In this document: piece after piece, positions 26,201 to 38,443 of the stretch
Layout of the letters: the number at the start of each line of letters is the position of its first letter
Numbering within the stretch: the first letter of the stretch is position 1
DNA from: Eudromia elegans
Lineage: Eukaryota; Chordata; Aves; Tinamiformes; Tinamidae
DNA length: 64,000 bases
Assembly: GCA_003342815.1 (NCBI GenBank)
Contig: PTEX01000012.1
Coordinates: forward strand, 3,085,761-3,149,760
Reading direction: 5' to 3'
Made by a program: the position numbers and the translations under genes
Notes under the pieces: model-generated
The model's database searches: none
Seen by the model: only the letters and a program-made list of their open reading frames with translations
What the model was told of the DNA's origin: nothing

Positions 26201-29200
26201 TTTATGAAAAAAAGGCCAATCAGTGTGTGAACTTCTCTAACACAGGGGCGGAAACATTGTAGGAACTTTAATTGAAAATACAGAGAAGAGAGTTACAAAA
26301 ATAGACCTGGATGCCTGACAGTTCATAAACACAGAATATGTTGCAAGTTTCTTTCAGCAAACTATGCACGTAATAGAGACATACAGATATAAATAAATAA
26401 ATAAATCAGCAAGCTCTGAGTTGTTCAACTTCCATTTCCAAAAGATTACACACAGGAAGAGAGAGAGATCAAGAAATGTTGCTTTCATTTGCAAGTACTC
26501 AAGAGACACCCTGCTCTATGACAATGCAGTATTTATAAACATGTAGACAGAACTTTCTTTTGTCCCTCAGCAGATCTTTTCTGTCCTTTAGGGTTTTTTT
26601 TTCAGCCTTGGGTTTCCTCAAAGATGTTTCCCCATATTCCTCTGGTTCCTTGTTTTTCCTCATATGCCTCTGTAGTTAGTTAAGTTTCACTCTGAAGTCT
26701 TTTGTATTAGAACTGCAACATTTGGGCATTGTATATACTCATGTTCTTCAATTGTTTTTGGAATTTGTTCCCATTTCTTTCTCTTGAGGGTACAATTTCC
26801 CAATAAACCCAAGTATAGCTTTTTGCAAATTCTTGTTTTGTCAGCCATGGGAGAGCATGCATCTCTTTTGTACTCCTGATGACTAGTAAAGCACTGTATT
26901 TTGGAGAAGATATTTCCAGCAAGTTTGTCAGGAAAATCATTTACAGATTTGGATACCAGTCTTCAATTGTTTGAATGGCTTTCCCAGAACAAAGGCAATG
27001 CCTTTAAAACTGAGGCCTTTGATCTCTTATGAGTAATAATTATCAGTTTGGGCTTTCATTGTGCTTGCTATTCCTTTTGTTCCACTGTTGGATGTATTCC
27101 AGATTTTCTCCTTTTAATTCTTTTCCCTCCTATTTCCTATTAATTTTTAGAAATTATTTTTATGTGAATGACTTAAACATTACATTATCATTACGCTAAC
27201 TAACTTGTGCTCTAACATTATGTCTCTATGTGGTGTTATAAAATCACCAACAGCAAACCTGTTCCATTACATCATCCTTTTCCTGTTATGCACAATAAAT
27301 TTTTATACTGCTTTTGAAAGTACAGTCTTTTCTGCTGAAGAAAAAGATCACATTTGCTTTCTTTCCATATAAACGTAAACTAATGAATAGTGGGAATCCT
27401 GTCAAAGAGTAATATACAAAGAGTGATGACATTCTTTCATACACTTTCCTTCCCAAAAAAGAATGAAAAAGAGTTTTCTTTTGGTTAGCCCAGTTTTTGC
27501 TATTGATTCCTCTTGCTTTGGAAAAATATTTATGCTACAGATCCATATTTAATGATCTCCAGGTATTTCCCTTGCGTGGAAGAATAGCTATCCATAAAAA
27601 GTTTTATACCATATTATGCAGAGTTTCTTATATCTGACATGATGCTTTTACCCGTAGCAGTGAAATTTAAGATTTCACAATGTTGAAAGTTGGACTAAGG
27701 AGGGGATAGTGAAAGGTAAAGCCTTTAGGGCAGCCTCATCCCAAAGAGAGAGGATCTTACTGGTGAGGAGTAAAGAATTCATTCCTATGAAGAGACAATT
27801 GCGTGAAGCCAGCGAGCACAGGTATTAGTGCAAACATGTCAGTAGGTAAATCTTTGAGACGCATATTCGTCTCCGTAAGGGCCACGTGGTCCCTACCCCT
27901 GGATGCACACTGAAGCAAGAGCATGGAGGAAAGCAACTAGAAATATTATCATGCTTTTTCTTTCTCAACACAAGGGGGCCTGATGTTCCTGATTTTCACC
28001 ATTAGCAGTTCAAAGAAAGTTCTTAGGAGCTGGGATGAAGAGAGTCAGGATGCCAAGTGGGTGGTAGGAACAGGAGGAACAGAGAAGCCTGTTTGCCTTT
28101 AAAGAAAGGCACAAAATTGAGTGGAAACACCTCTGTTCTTATTTCAAAATAAGCTTCTGCTGTTGTCATATGCTTGCTCAAAGTCCTGACCCTATGCTCT
28201 GCCTTGTAGTTTCATGAAGCTACAGATACTATCCAGACAAAGACCCAGAAACTTACCTGAAGCCTCGAAAAATCAGCAATAAATGTGGACGAAACTCATG
28301 AGATCTGGCAGTGAATGTCAATCTGCCCCTGTACAGGCAGATCAAAATGAGTGTTTTGTTTTTGTGTTGTGGTTGAACTCCCTTGGAGGAGAGTAATCTT
28401 GAACAACGTTTTGTAATTGTTTCATGTCTAGCTGCAAACTTGTCACCTACCATGTTCACAGCTCACTGACCTCATTAAATGCTTTCCAAGATTGATTTTT
28501 TCCCCTGCAATTTCTATGCTAGGTGTTTTCTTAGTCCAGTAGATATCACGTTACAACAGATCAATTCCGCCCAATGCATAGGGTGGAAAAACTAGAGACT
28601 AAAAAGCCTCTTTGCCATTAATATAAGCAATTTGGTCATATCTGTTGGTCTTTTGCTTTAATATGCAGATATGAATTTAATAGTTGAGGTAGTGTTTCTT
28701 CAGCATAATAATTAAGGTGATTTTAGTCTCTGCCATTTTCTGCATTTTGGCCTCTTTGAGCTGCATTCCCTCTGTCAATAGGCAAAACTCTCTCTCCTCT
28801 TTCCCTGTGAATTCTACGTATGTTTGAGTCTCCTTTTGAAATCCGCTCACAAAGGCTCAGTATGGAAGGGGAAAGGTAATAGGCTTTGGAAATCTTTAGT
28901 TCAATACATTTAGCTTTATGGGTCAGAAACCTTAATCCTCACTAAAATTGTACCTGCATGTGTTACATATCATACTTCTGTGGAAATTGGTGCTACCTTT
29001 CTAACTAGCAAAGAATCTAAGGTGTAACCAAAGCATCTACAATCCTTTACACTTCAGCAGTTTTCCCCTGAGTGGGGCTGTCATAATAATTGTTTTCCTG
29101 CTTCTTTAGTTTTCCATAAAAAGGGCCTTTACTAAGTGTGTATGCCTGAGAAAATTCAGAAATGAACAATAATGTGAACAAGACATTACTTTTCCCTTCA

Positions 29201-30653
29201 CAAATCTTACCTCATGCAGCCAGCTGAGAACACTAAGAGTGTGTTGGGTAATTGGCTTTCTTGCATCCTGTGTTTTTAATTGCCTGAATATACAATCAGC
29301 TTAAGGTACATTTCTTGTGCTCTAATGAATTTTAGCATAAAGTTTTATTTCCAGATGGATCAGCACTGGAACAGCTTTTCAGCTGTCTTATAAATATAAT
29401 TTAAATTAACACACTGATACCAAAGTCTTGCCACCCAAGAAATTAAACATAGAATTTATTATGTAATTGTGTGGTTATTTTATTTGTGGACATCAAGGTG
29501 GCATTCTAAAAATAACACAGCATTCTCTAGAGTTTCTTTATAATAAGCTAGCAGATTAACATTGGTTCAGAATCCGTTATATTTTAGGTAATGTTTGTGA
29601 TATATTATATCAGGAAAAATAAATTATTTAAACCTCTCCTAGTTTTTAACTCACTCTTTGCACTTATTTGAAAGTAACTTGAAAAAAACAAGCAAATTAA
29701 GCTCTTCTTTCGCTGACAAAATGTTTTGGAGTAGAGTCATGTGTCAAGTTGTACCATAGCATTGGATGCACTGTAGTTGATAGAGTATGTATGAATGTTT
29801 AATTATTATTGCTGCCAGAGTAAGTATGCAGTGGTCTTGACATACTATATTAGTGGTTTTGACAATCTATATTTATAGATGGTATAGAAACAAATTAATA
29901 TATTAGATACTGTTTGATACACCCGCCTCGGACATAGCTTTGGCTTTGCCTGTGTCCTTCAGGTCATGTGTGCAACTGTTCTCTCACTTGTGCGGAGAGA
30001 TAATGGTGGCTTTCTGCAGGTGGGAGATGGTGAAGTCTGAAGGAGATGAAGTCTGTAGAGCACACAACTTCTGGAGAAGAAAAAGTTTCTTTTTCTGAAT
30101 TATGAAAGACAATGTAGCTGTTTGCTATGACATTGCCATGGCTTCTTGTCTTGTCTTGTCTTTTCTTACTCTGACCTGCCTTGTGAATATGACATTAAGA
30201 AACCAGTGAGTTAAACACTATGCCTCAAAGTCCACACAGCAAAGTAGTAATAATTGTATTTACCCATACTTTTATCAAATATGTTTCTACCTGAGTAGTT
30301 AGTGAGCTATGTGGGTGCTAAGCTGTTGCATCTCCTCTCTCTCCTCCCCTAATAACTGCCGGGGGTAAGAGCGGTCAGATTTGCAGTCTCACATTGAGAT
30401 TCTTTTAATTGTCTTTAATTTCAGTCAGCTTGCTTTCACTCCAGCAAAACTCTCAAGTCAGGAGAATCTCTCATGTTAGAACTGATTTCTAGCTGTTCCA
30501 TATGCTTGTTGAAGAGTATAAAAGATCCTAGTGGTTTACATTTAAACCAGAAAATCTGATTTTAATCAGAGGCTGCCTTTGATAGCGGTATCATTTCTGT
30601 ACTGTTACAGTTTTCTACTTGTCTGTGATCTTACTGCATGTGCTGTATTTCAG

Positions 30654-30791
30654 GAGAAGCAGAGATTTCTGACAGATGTCCTACATGAAGTGATGTTGCT
30701 GGATGGCTTGGCCAGTTCACATCCAGTGTCCCAGGAGGTGCAGCAAGCCACGGACATTGACAGAGTGTTTGACTGGATCGCCTATAAAAAG
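30654..30791 (+). CDS. TRHDE: TRHDE coding exon ending with the catalytic tyrosine
   Basis: A 138-base exon, exactly 46 codons, phase 0 at both ends. The acceptor is tgtatttcag (to 30653) and the donor is gtagga (from 30792). It starts EKQRFLTDVLHEVMLLDGLA and ends IDRVFDWIAYKK. By comparison with other M1 peptidases, the Tyr of IAYKKGAA (codon 30783-30785) is the active-site tyrosine that stabilises the tetrahedral intermediate. The GAA that follows is in the next exon. The exon forms the helical part of the catalytic domain around the substrate cleft. No disruption is seen. The GTAGGA donor is weaker than the GTAAGT donors of the exons on either side. Confidence 0.96.
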
Positions 30792-33196
30792 GTAGGACTA
30801 ATTAAACTGTCTCTGTTTGTTTTGATGTGCCAGTAACTATTAGAGGAACACGTTCTATCTGTAAAACAAATATCAATGTAAAAATACATACATCACAGTG
30901 GTTATTGGTAGGGAGACTTTAATTTGGAATATATTACAGTGTTTTTAGCCAATTATATTCAATACTTCCAGCGTTATTGACTGAGATAAACAAACTTGGG
31001 AGGGTGTCAGCAAGAGGATTTGATTTTTTTATTATTATTCATTTTGTGTCTGAATTGTATTAGATGCTTTAAAATATAGTAGAATATTGTCTTTGTCCTA
31101 GTGAAGCTCTCTAGAGAACTCGTCAGGTACTAAAATTAAATGTAATAGTTTCTCTGCTTTTCCTACGCATGAGGACTTTTTATATTCCTCCAACCAGTGA
31201 ACTCTAAAATCATTGCTTACCAGTGACAAGGGAGCTGAGATCTATGGGCAATGGAGGAATACATAGTAAATTCAGGCAATTTCAAATTGTATTTCAGTCA
31301 TAGGAAACCTTTCGGCCAGCTTTGGGACTGTTACACTGGCATTGCTGGAGGAGTGAGAGCGCTTCACGCTTCCATCTTCTTGCTCATATGACTGAACTTG
31401 CTCTTAACAAATGACCCAAAAGCTGGTGTTTGCATTTGATCACACGATTATTTTCTGCTATATGCTGTCACATGCAAAATACCTTCATTTCATGACCGAG
31501 CGATGTGACACAGAAGCTGCTGCATGCAGCCCTCTACTAGGAAGGCTGTATAGGAGCTCCGTACTTGGAATTCAGCAGCAAGAGTCTTTTGCCTGTCACC
31601 CTTGTGTTTGGTAGTACTTTCCTTCTGCATCATTAGTTGCATAACGTGGGATTGAACAACACGGCAGCGATGTAGCTGTGACTGGCCTACTGAGCCTCCA
31701 GATATTCTGTGTGCAGATGATATTATCTGTTTATCCAGTGCTCACTCTGGGCTAAAAAGAGGTGTATTCTCTCAGTTGCCAGCTGTTCCTATTCAGCAAC
31801 AAATTCAAGTTGTTACTCTTCTATGTGTGTGCATAAGTAATAGGTATACCTTGTAATATGCAAACATAAAATTTTTAGGCGGTAGGATAATATTTTAAAA
31901 TGCTGGAGTTGCTCCAGAGCCCAAGAAACATTTTCAAAAATCCCTTAGCTAGCTTTGACAACATTACTCTTGGTCAGTTAAGCTATAATAATGAGCAGCT
32001 TCAGCTTACTGAAGTACTCGCGTTGTTTAAATGTTTCAGTCATATTTTTGCTGGTGATAGCTGAAGCTTGGTAGGTTCAGAGGTTTATCTCAGATCAGTA
32101 TCTTAATATTCCAAGCTAATTATTTTTTCTAATTAATATGATAATAGTAATATTAGCGTAATATTTGTCACTTATCTTTCCATCATATGAACACTTTACA
32201 AACATTAAGTAATTTTCATTTACATTGAAATGACAAATAGGACACTAGGACACATCTGTATACTGCTAGCTCTTTTATGCGGGATAATAGGATCATTCTG
32301 TTTTCCGTGTGGATTAAAGCACTATCTTAAAGCACAATATTGTAACTGTCTGTTCATTTAAAGGTTCCTTTTCAGTGTAACAATTGCTGTGCCCAGTGAA
32401 TATGACAGCTGCTCCACTCAGTTTCTGTGGTGGCCTTTCAGCTCTTGCACAACCTTAAATGACTCCGAGTGTGTTCATATCAGGGCTGGATCCTGTAGAA
32501 TTTTAAACCCATTTACTAGATCATTAGGAGTGATGGGCGAATTTGCTTGCACTCTTTCTTAGATGAGAAGATTAAAAGACACACTGCTGACATGACTTCT
32601 CCCTTTTGCTATCTGTCTCTCTGCTTTTCTGCCTATCTATCGATTCCTTTGTTTTAAGTACAAGCAGTATCTAATATAAGAGAAACCTTGACTTCATAGA
32701 TCTTTGTTTCATACTGCCTGTTCTTTCGTCTAAACACCTGAGACTGTTTCCTTCTGAGATAAATGGATAGAGTAAATTTAACATTGTGAAGATCCTGTAG
32801 CTCTTGTAGGGTTTTTTTTCCTACATAACTTTTTATGTATATATGCATAGTCTGCACATCAAATAACTAACTTGTCGATGAAACAAACTTATTTGATAAA
32901 ACTTTGGCCTGTCCTTTTTGCTCTTTGGTGTCTACCGATATGAACCTCACGATAAATCATACATCAAAAGAATGCAAACTGTGAAACTGTTCCAAAGACG
33001 CCATCTTTTTCATCACTGATACTGCTATTCATTTCTCTTCTCATTTTTGTTTGTTATGTCTGTTTAATAGGTAGTAGGTTTTATGTGGTCAGGAGTGTAC
33101 TTAAATATATTCAGGTACGTCACTGTCCTTGTTGCAAATTGAACCATGATGGAGGGATGTTCCTGGAGTTTGCTGGGATGATGCTTTGATTGTTGC

Positions 33197-33218
33197 TTTT
33201 TTTTTTTTTTTTTTTTTT
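33197..33218. repeat. Poly-T run
   Basis: About 22 consecutive T. No adjoining element was recognised. Confidence 0.95.
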
Positions 33219-34019
33219 GACTTGGTGACAAATCTCAAATTCTTGGGAAATGGATCTCTTAGCTGTTGTATACTTTGGATGAGGTCCATCAAGGAGGACT
33301 GAAAAGTCTTAAGCTGTTTGTTTTTAATTGGTCTAGTCCTATGTGCAGTATCTTTCATGTATATTTTGATAGAACTTTTTTTTTTCTTTGCATTCCGTTT
33401 ATTTTACAATTTTTTCACCTTTTGCTCCATGGATTTGTCCATAGGCTCTTTTTTCTGTCCTTACAATTTTCTGTGTGAAATTGAAATGAAGCAGCTTTCT
33501 CTCATCTGATTTTTCTTCAGTAAAATTACAGTCATTGAATATCATTGTCATTGTCTTTCATCAATATGGGATAAGTCAATTAGACACTATTAAAATGTCG
33601 ATCTCTGGTAGACATTGTCAGCCGTCATTTTAAAGATTCACGTCGTCTTCTTTCTTTTTCTATACACCTTGGGGATAATAATTGAAACTGCTATTTAAAT
33701 GCCTTGGAGCTGAATATATTTTTCATTTCCACTTGTTTGTCCTCTGTAGTTGTGCATGTTAAGAAGTCTAGTGCCATAGAGTCCCAGGAATTGTATTCAC
33801 TTAATCCCACAAGCATCATGAAAAATATACTGATACCCTTCAGAGTACAATGCATCCATTTGAATTGTTGACAGTAATGTTTACCTCTTTCAAAAGCATC
33901 ATACTAATCATTTTTAAAAGAGGAGCATGCTATTCTCCACTAGAGCCACAAATATACAGAGGAAAAAACAAAAATTGTGATAGTTCATTAAGCAGAAGTA
34001 CTGACAGGAGATTCCAAGC

Positions 34020-34790
34020 TCTCTAGTTCTTTGCGAGAGTGGATATGTCTTTATAGTACAGCTTGAAGTAAGATCGTGTCCTCCCACGGTGATAGGAAAA
34101 GTGGTTATATGCCAAGTGTGCTGGGAAATATAGCCTGTTGAAGACGAGAGGGGATCTGAGAATTGTTAAAACAAAGCAAAAAGTGTGACAGCCTTTGCAC
34201 GCCAGAAATAACTGAGAGCAAGAATCATAGCCCTGGAGAGCTGCATCAAGAGAGGAGGAGAGTGTGCAGCAAGAATAACAGGAGGAACAGCAATCAGCCA
34301 GGAACAGCCTGCAGGAATAAAATGGACAACAAGACAACTGCAGCATGAAGGGAGCAGCCAGACCCAAGCAGCATGAGATGGATGCATCCCAGATGGATGC
34401 ATCCCAGATGGATGCATCCCAGGCGGACCTGAAGAAGTCATAGCTCTAGATGGGTAGCTTCAGCCAGATGATAGAGAGGATGGTAAAGCATCAAGAAGTG
34501 TGCAGAGAGACAGGTAATATCTGACGTAATTCCCATCAGCCTCAGGAGTGTGGGATGCTTTGACGTTACCAGCTTAACAGTCTGACAGCAATCAGAGCAG
34601 GCAAGACCAAGAGTATCGAGTATAACTATAACAGTACCCCCAATAGAATATGACTGGACAAGTGACAAAAAAGTGATCAAAACAAGAAGGAAGATAGCTG
34701 GAATAAGTAAGAATATACGTTTTTTTTCTTCCCTCTAAACTCAAATGACTGCAAGAGTGAGCCACTGGCCCAGGCTTTGTAGTCAAAATA
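34020..34790. other. Purine-rich patch of unknown origin, possibly an inserted element
   Basis: The composition changes from AT-rich to A/G-rich on the plus strand from about 34150 to 34690, and four overlapping open frames appear on the minus strand (34023-34367, 34166-34441, 34438-34680, 34592-34786). None of these translations resembles a protein I know. Three exact 15-bp repeats sit in the middle. The contrast with both flanks suggests an inserted piece, but I see no terminal repeats, poly-A or recognisable transposon motif, so the origin is open. Confidence 0.3.
34376..34420. repeat. Three exact 15-bp tandem repeats
   Basis: agatggatgcatccc is repeated three times without a difference (34376-34390, 34391-34405, 34406-34420). 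Each unit contains the palindrome atgcat. A diverged fourth start (aggcgg) follows. It is a small minisatellite. Confidence 0.97.
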
Positions 34791-35000
34791 ATTTATTTCC
34801 TAAATCTTTAAGTGCATAATTTACTTTTCCTTCATCACTTTGTGCCATTTTTAAAAAAATCTTTTTCCCATTTTCTGCATCAAAATTATGGAAGGAAGGT
34901 ACATTCCCAATAGTAAACAATAGGTGACTCTCATCCCTACCTCCCCTGAAAGGGAATGGTCTATGTTAGGGAATCTGTCATAGTAGCAACAATAGTAGTA

Positions 35001-35037
35001 GAAAGAAGAGGAGGAGGAAGAGGAGGAAGAAGGGGAA
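35001..35037. repeat. GA-rich purine tract
   Basis: 37 bases of only A and G with GAGGAG and GAAGAG units. Such tracts can form triplex DNA in principle. No other feature is attached. Confidence 0.9.
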
Positions 35038-36860
35038 TAGTGTAGTCAGCAGAAAGGCTCTCTGAAAACTAGGTACTTTTCGTTTATGTACCCCAGGCAC
35101 AGCAGACTATATTGGCACTGGGATAACAAAACAAAGCATCAATGCTGTCCAGCAAAACCATGCTTGATATTGGAGTGAAATCCATTCAGTTCACGTGTGC
35201 AATAACGTTGTGGTTTGGTCTAATAAAATGCATACGATGTGCATCTATGAAATACAAAAAAGTGAGAGGAGCTCATTAATAGAAGAAGGAATACTAAATA
35301 CATAGTAAAAGATAGTAAAGCATATTTTATTTTTAATTATTCACAAAACTAAATCAGCAACATGGCACCTATTATTTAAGATAGCTGTTCAAAAATCCTA
35401 TGATACAATCCAGGTGGCCTTGCAACCTCTTAACATAACATAGTGGGAGTATATACTCTTAACCTAGTATAAAGGGAGAACAGTTTTGTCTTCCTGACTA
35501 ATTTAGCTGTGGTGTCATTTGTGAAAGTCGTTATGTGCTTTGTGTGCATTTGTGTGATGGTGGTGCCTGTTCCATGACGAGCTAGTGCAGCAGGTCAGTG
35601 CCCAGATTGCAGAAAGTGTTTTCAAAAGCCATTTGCTCATAATGCGTTGTAGCAGAGGAACTATCTTGTAATGACAACAATTTCATTCTGTTGAGATAAA
35701 AAGATTGTAGGTCTTTACTGTGTCCAATATGAAAGCCATCTAAACTCAGAGGCAATGAAACCTTTAAGTTCAAGTTCAGAGCCATCCCAAGAATGCCTGA
35801 TTTTGAGTAGGGAGAATCTCCCATTCCATCTGGTTGTGTGCTGGTTCTTAAAGGTAGACAGTATTTTAAGATATTTAAAATGCCTGTGTGCCTGTCTCAT
35901 TGAGCACCTGTCTAACGCAGAAGAAATTGTTATTAGTCTGTTACACTATTTAGAATATACTAACATAGTGTTTCCTGAAGAAGAAACATAGTAACCACTA
36001 TGGACCCTGTATAAATAGCTGCACACCTACTGTGCCTCAGGAGGGTTACTTCCCTCAAGTTGAGGTAAAATTATGTACTGTTTTGAGTGGAAATAATAAA
36101 AACAGCGAAAACATGAATAAAGATGCTGTTTTAAAGAAGAACTTTAAAGTTGCAAGATTTATTAAGCAAAATTGCTTAATAACACAAGGAAGAACAATCA
36201 TTAAGACACAGTTTCTTCCCGTAAGATTTTTCTGCCTGTCTCCTTTTGAGATACGAGGACAATCTAAGTCTTGGCAGAAATGGCACCAGTGACTTGAGGC
36301 ATTATGCCCTGCAGTTATTTATTATACTTATTTCCCCTGCAGGGAATCTAGAGAACAGAAAGGTATGTATCCATGTTTCAGATGTTTCCACAGCTTAATA
36401 TAAAATGTTGACAAAGGAGGATTAAACTAAAGCCTATGCCCTCGAGTTCCTGAAGTGCACGTGTGTGTTTGGTTTCTCTAGCTGTACTTTGTGATGGTAA
36501 TTTTCAGCAAATAGGAGAAGCTCAGTTCATGAGTGACTTAAACCTTTGCAGGTAGTTTCTGGCATTTCCACAAAGGAGTCTGCAAAGCAACAATTCCATA
36601 ATAAAGAAAGATGAAATAAATTTTGTTGAAACCCATCTTGTTTCAGAACAAATAAATGACCAGCAATTGGAAATGTAAAAGTAACCTGTAACAAATGATA
36701 AGGGTAGGAGATAGAGAATAAATTGGAGGTAATGAAACAATATAAAGAGAAAAATGTTGACATAAAAAACATTACCAGCAAAGTTTCAGTCTGGTCTGAC
36801 CCCAGGAGCCTCAGAGGATTTTTATTCAGGAGGAAACTTACTGAAGTTTTGTGATTTTCT

Positions 36861-36896
36861 TTTTTTTTTTTTTTTTTTTTTTTTNNNNNTTTTTTT
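36861..36896. repeat. Poly-T run containing a 5-base N gap
   Basis: A T run of about 25 bases is broken by five N at 36885-36889 and continues with about seven T. The gap is probably an unresolved homopolymer, so its true length is unknown. Confidence 0.95.
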
Positions 36897-38443
36897 AAGT
36901 CATTTTGGAATACTGGTTAAATTTTGAAACTTGCAAGAGTGCAAATAGAAAGACATGCTTAATTATAGCTAGCAAGTCAATCTTTAGGCAAATGATTTGA
37001 GATGTTTATATGTTGCTTATATAGTTAACTAAAAAAAGATAAAGGAATGTCAATATTCATGTTTTGTGGAAACAAACCTGGTCAGACAGACCTGATTTCA
37101 ATCTTTGATGAGATTAAACATGTGGTTGGTAAAGATAAATTGTGCTGAAACTTAGACTTTTAAAATCTTTGTTTTACTATGGCATAATAGTCTAGTTAAA
37201 AACAATGCTGTGCAGTATCACTACAGAACACTGAGTAGATTAATAGGTAACTGTCAGAGCATACCAATCCCAAAGGTAGTAATCAGTGGGTAATCATCAC
37301 ATTTAAAAAAAAAATCTAGGAATTTCACAGAGATAAGTTCTATGCCCTGAACTGTTCATGAATTTCATCAGTGCTCTGGAAATCAATGGAAAATATTTTC
37401 TGGTAAAATATGTGGTTGATAGACTGGCTAACCTGTGAATAGTCGGGCTGACGTGTTAGACACAGTAGAAGTGGTGCACATGTGCTGGACCATCAGCATT
37501 CACGCACAGCCGGGGTATCCCACACAAATTTTATCAGGCTTGCTCCATGTGTAGGGCCTGGCATATCACCCGTTTTTGAGGTCTGAAGCTATGTACAGGG
37601 AGAAGTTTTTCTCCCTGCATTTTAAAAGATATGGAAACCTTTGAAAGTGTGTGGGGAATATTGAAGACAATGCCTTGAAATAGAAGGCTGAAAAGTTTCA
37701 ATTTGTGAATTTATTTAAAAAGAAAAACTTCTCTCGACTTGCCAAGTATCTGGCTACATATGTATGAGAACAGTTCTTCAGTCTAGTGGGAAGGCCCTTC
37801 TAAGAAATAAAGTTAGAACAAATATAGAAGCTGTAACAAAATTTGTTCAATTTAGTTATAAGGCATTAGATTAAACAGTGAGGGTTTGATAATTCCTGGA
37901 AAGAACTATTAGAGAGAAAAATAATATGTAGTCCTTGCTGTAAACCATTAGAAATTATGCAAGCACTAGGAAATGTGTTTTAGCTAAAATCCACGTCCTA
38001 CTTGGAGATATTTAAGCCATTGAACTGAATAACCATGTGGGATTTAATAGCTGGGGGTACATGAGGTTCCAGCCTACCAGTCGCTTCCAGACTGAAGGTC
38101 TCGCAGCTGATGAAAGGACCTCTGCCGACTCTTGAATTGAAGTGTGCGTGTAAGCATTTCTCTGAATCAGGGTTTTAATATCCTTCTTGGAGAGTTACGT
38201 ACAAGGGTGTATGCTCTGTGTGCTTCATCATTTGGTATGTTACTGCTTGAATTAAAGTGAAGTACACACTTTTGATTTGAACAAAGAGACAAAACAGAGA
38301 TAATTAAAAATCCCCTGGACCAGGGTCCTAGAAGGAAAGGGTGTCCAGGAGAGCTGGCTTATCTTCAAGCGCCACTTTCTCCAAGCCCAGGATCGGTGTA
38401 TTCCGACCAGTAGAAAGTCAGGTAAGAGGGGCAAGAGACCTGT

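Larger units (their letters stand above)
18789..30653 (+). other. TRHDE intron between the WFGDL exon and the EKQRF exon
   Basis: 11,865 bases, GT-AG (gtaagt ... tttcag). It contains a CR1 remnant, the (TTTTA)n array, the 76-bp tandem duplication and a small 17-bp tandem repeat, each listed separately. The rest is unique AT-rich DNA. Open frames on either strand are short and unlike known proteins. Confidence 0.9.
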
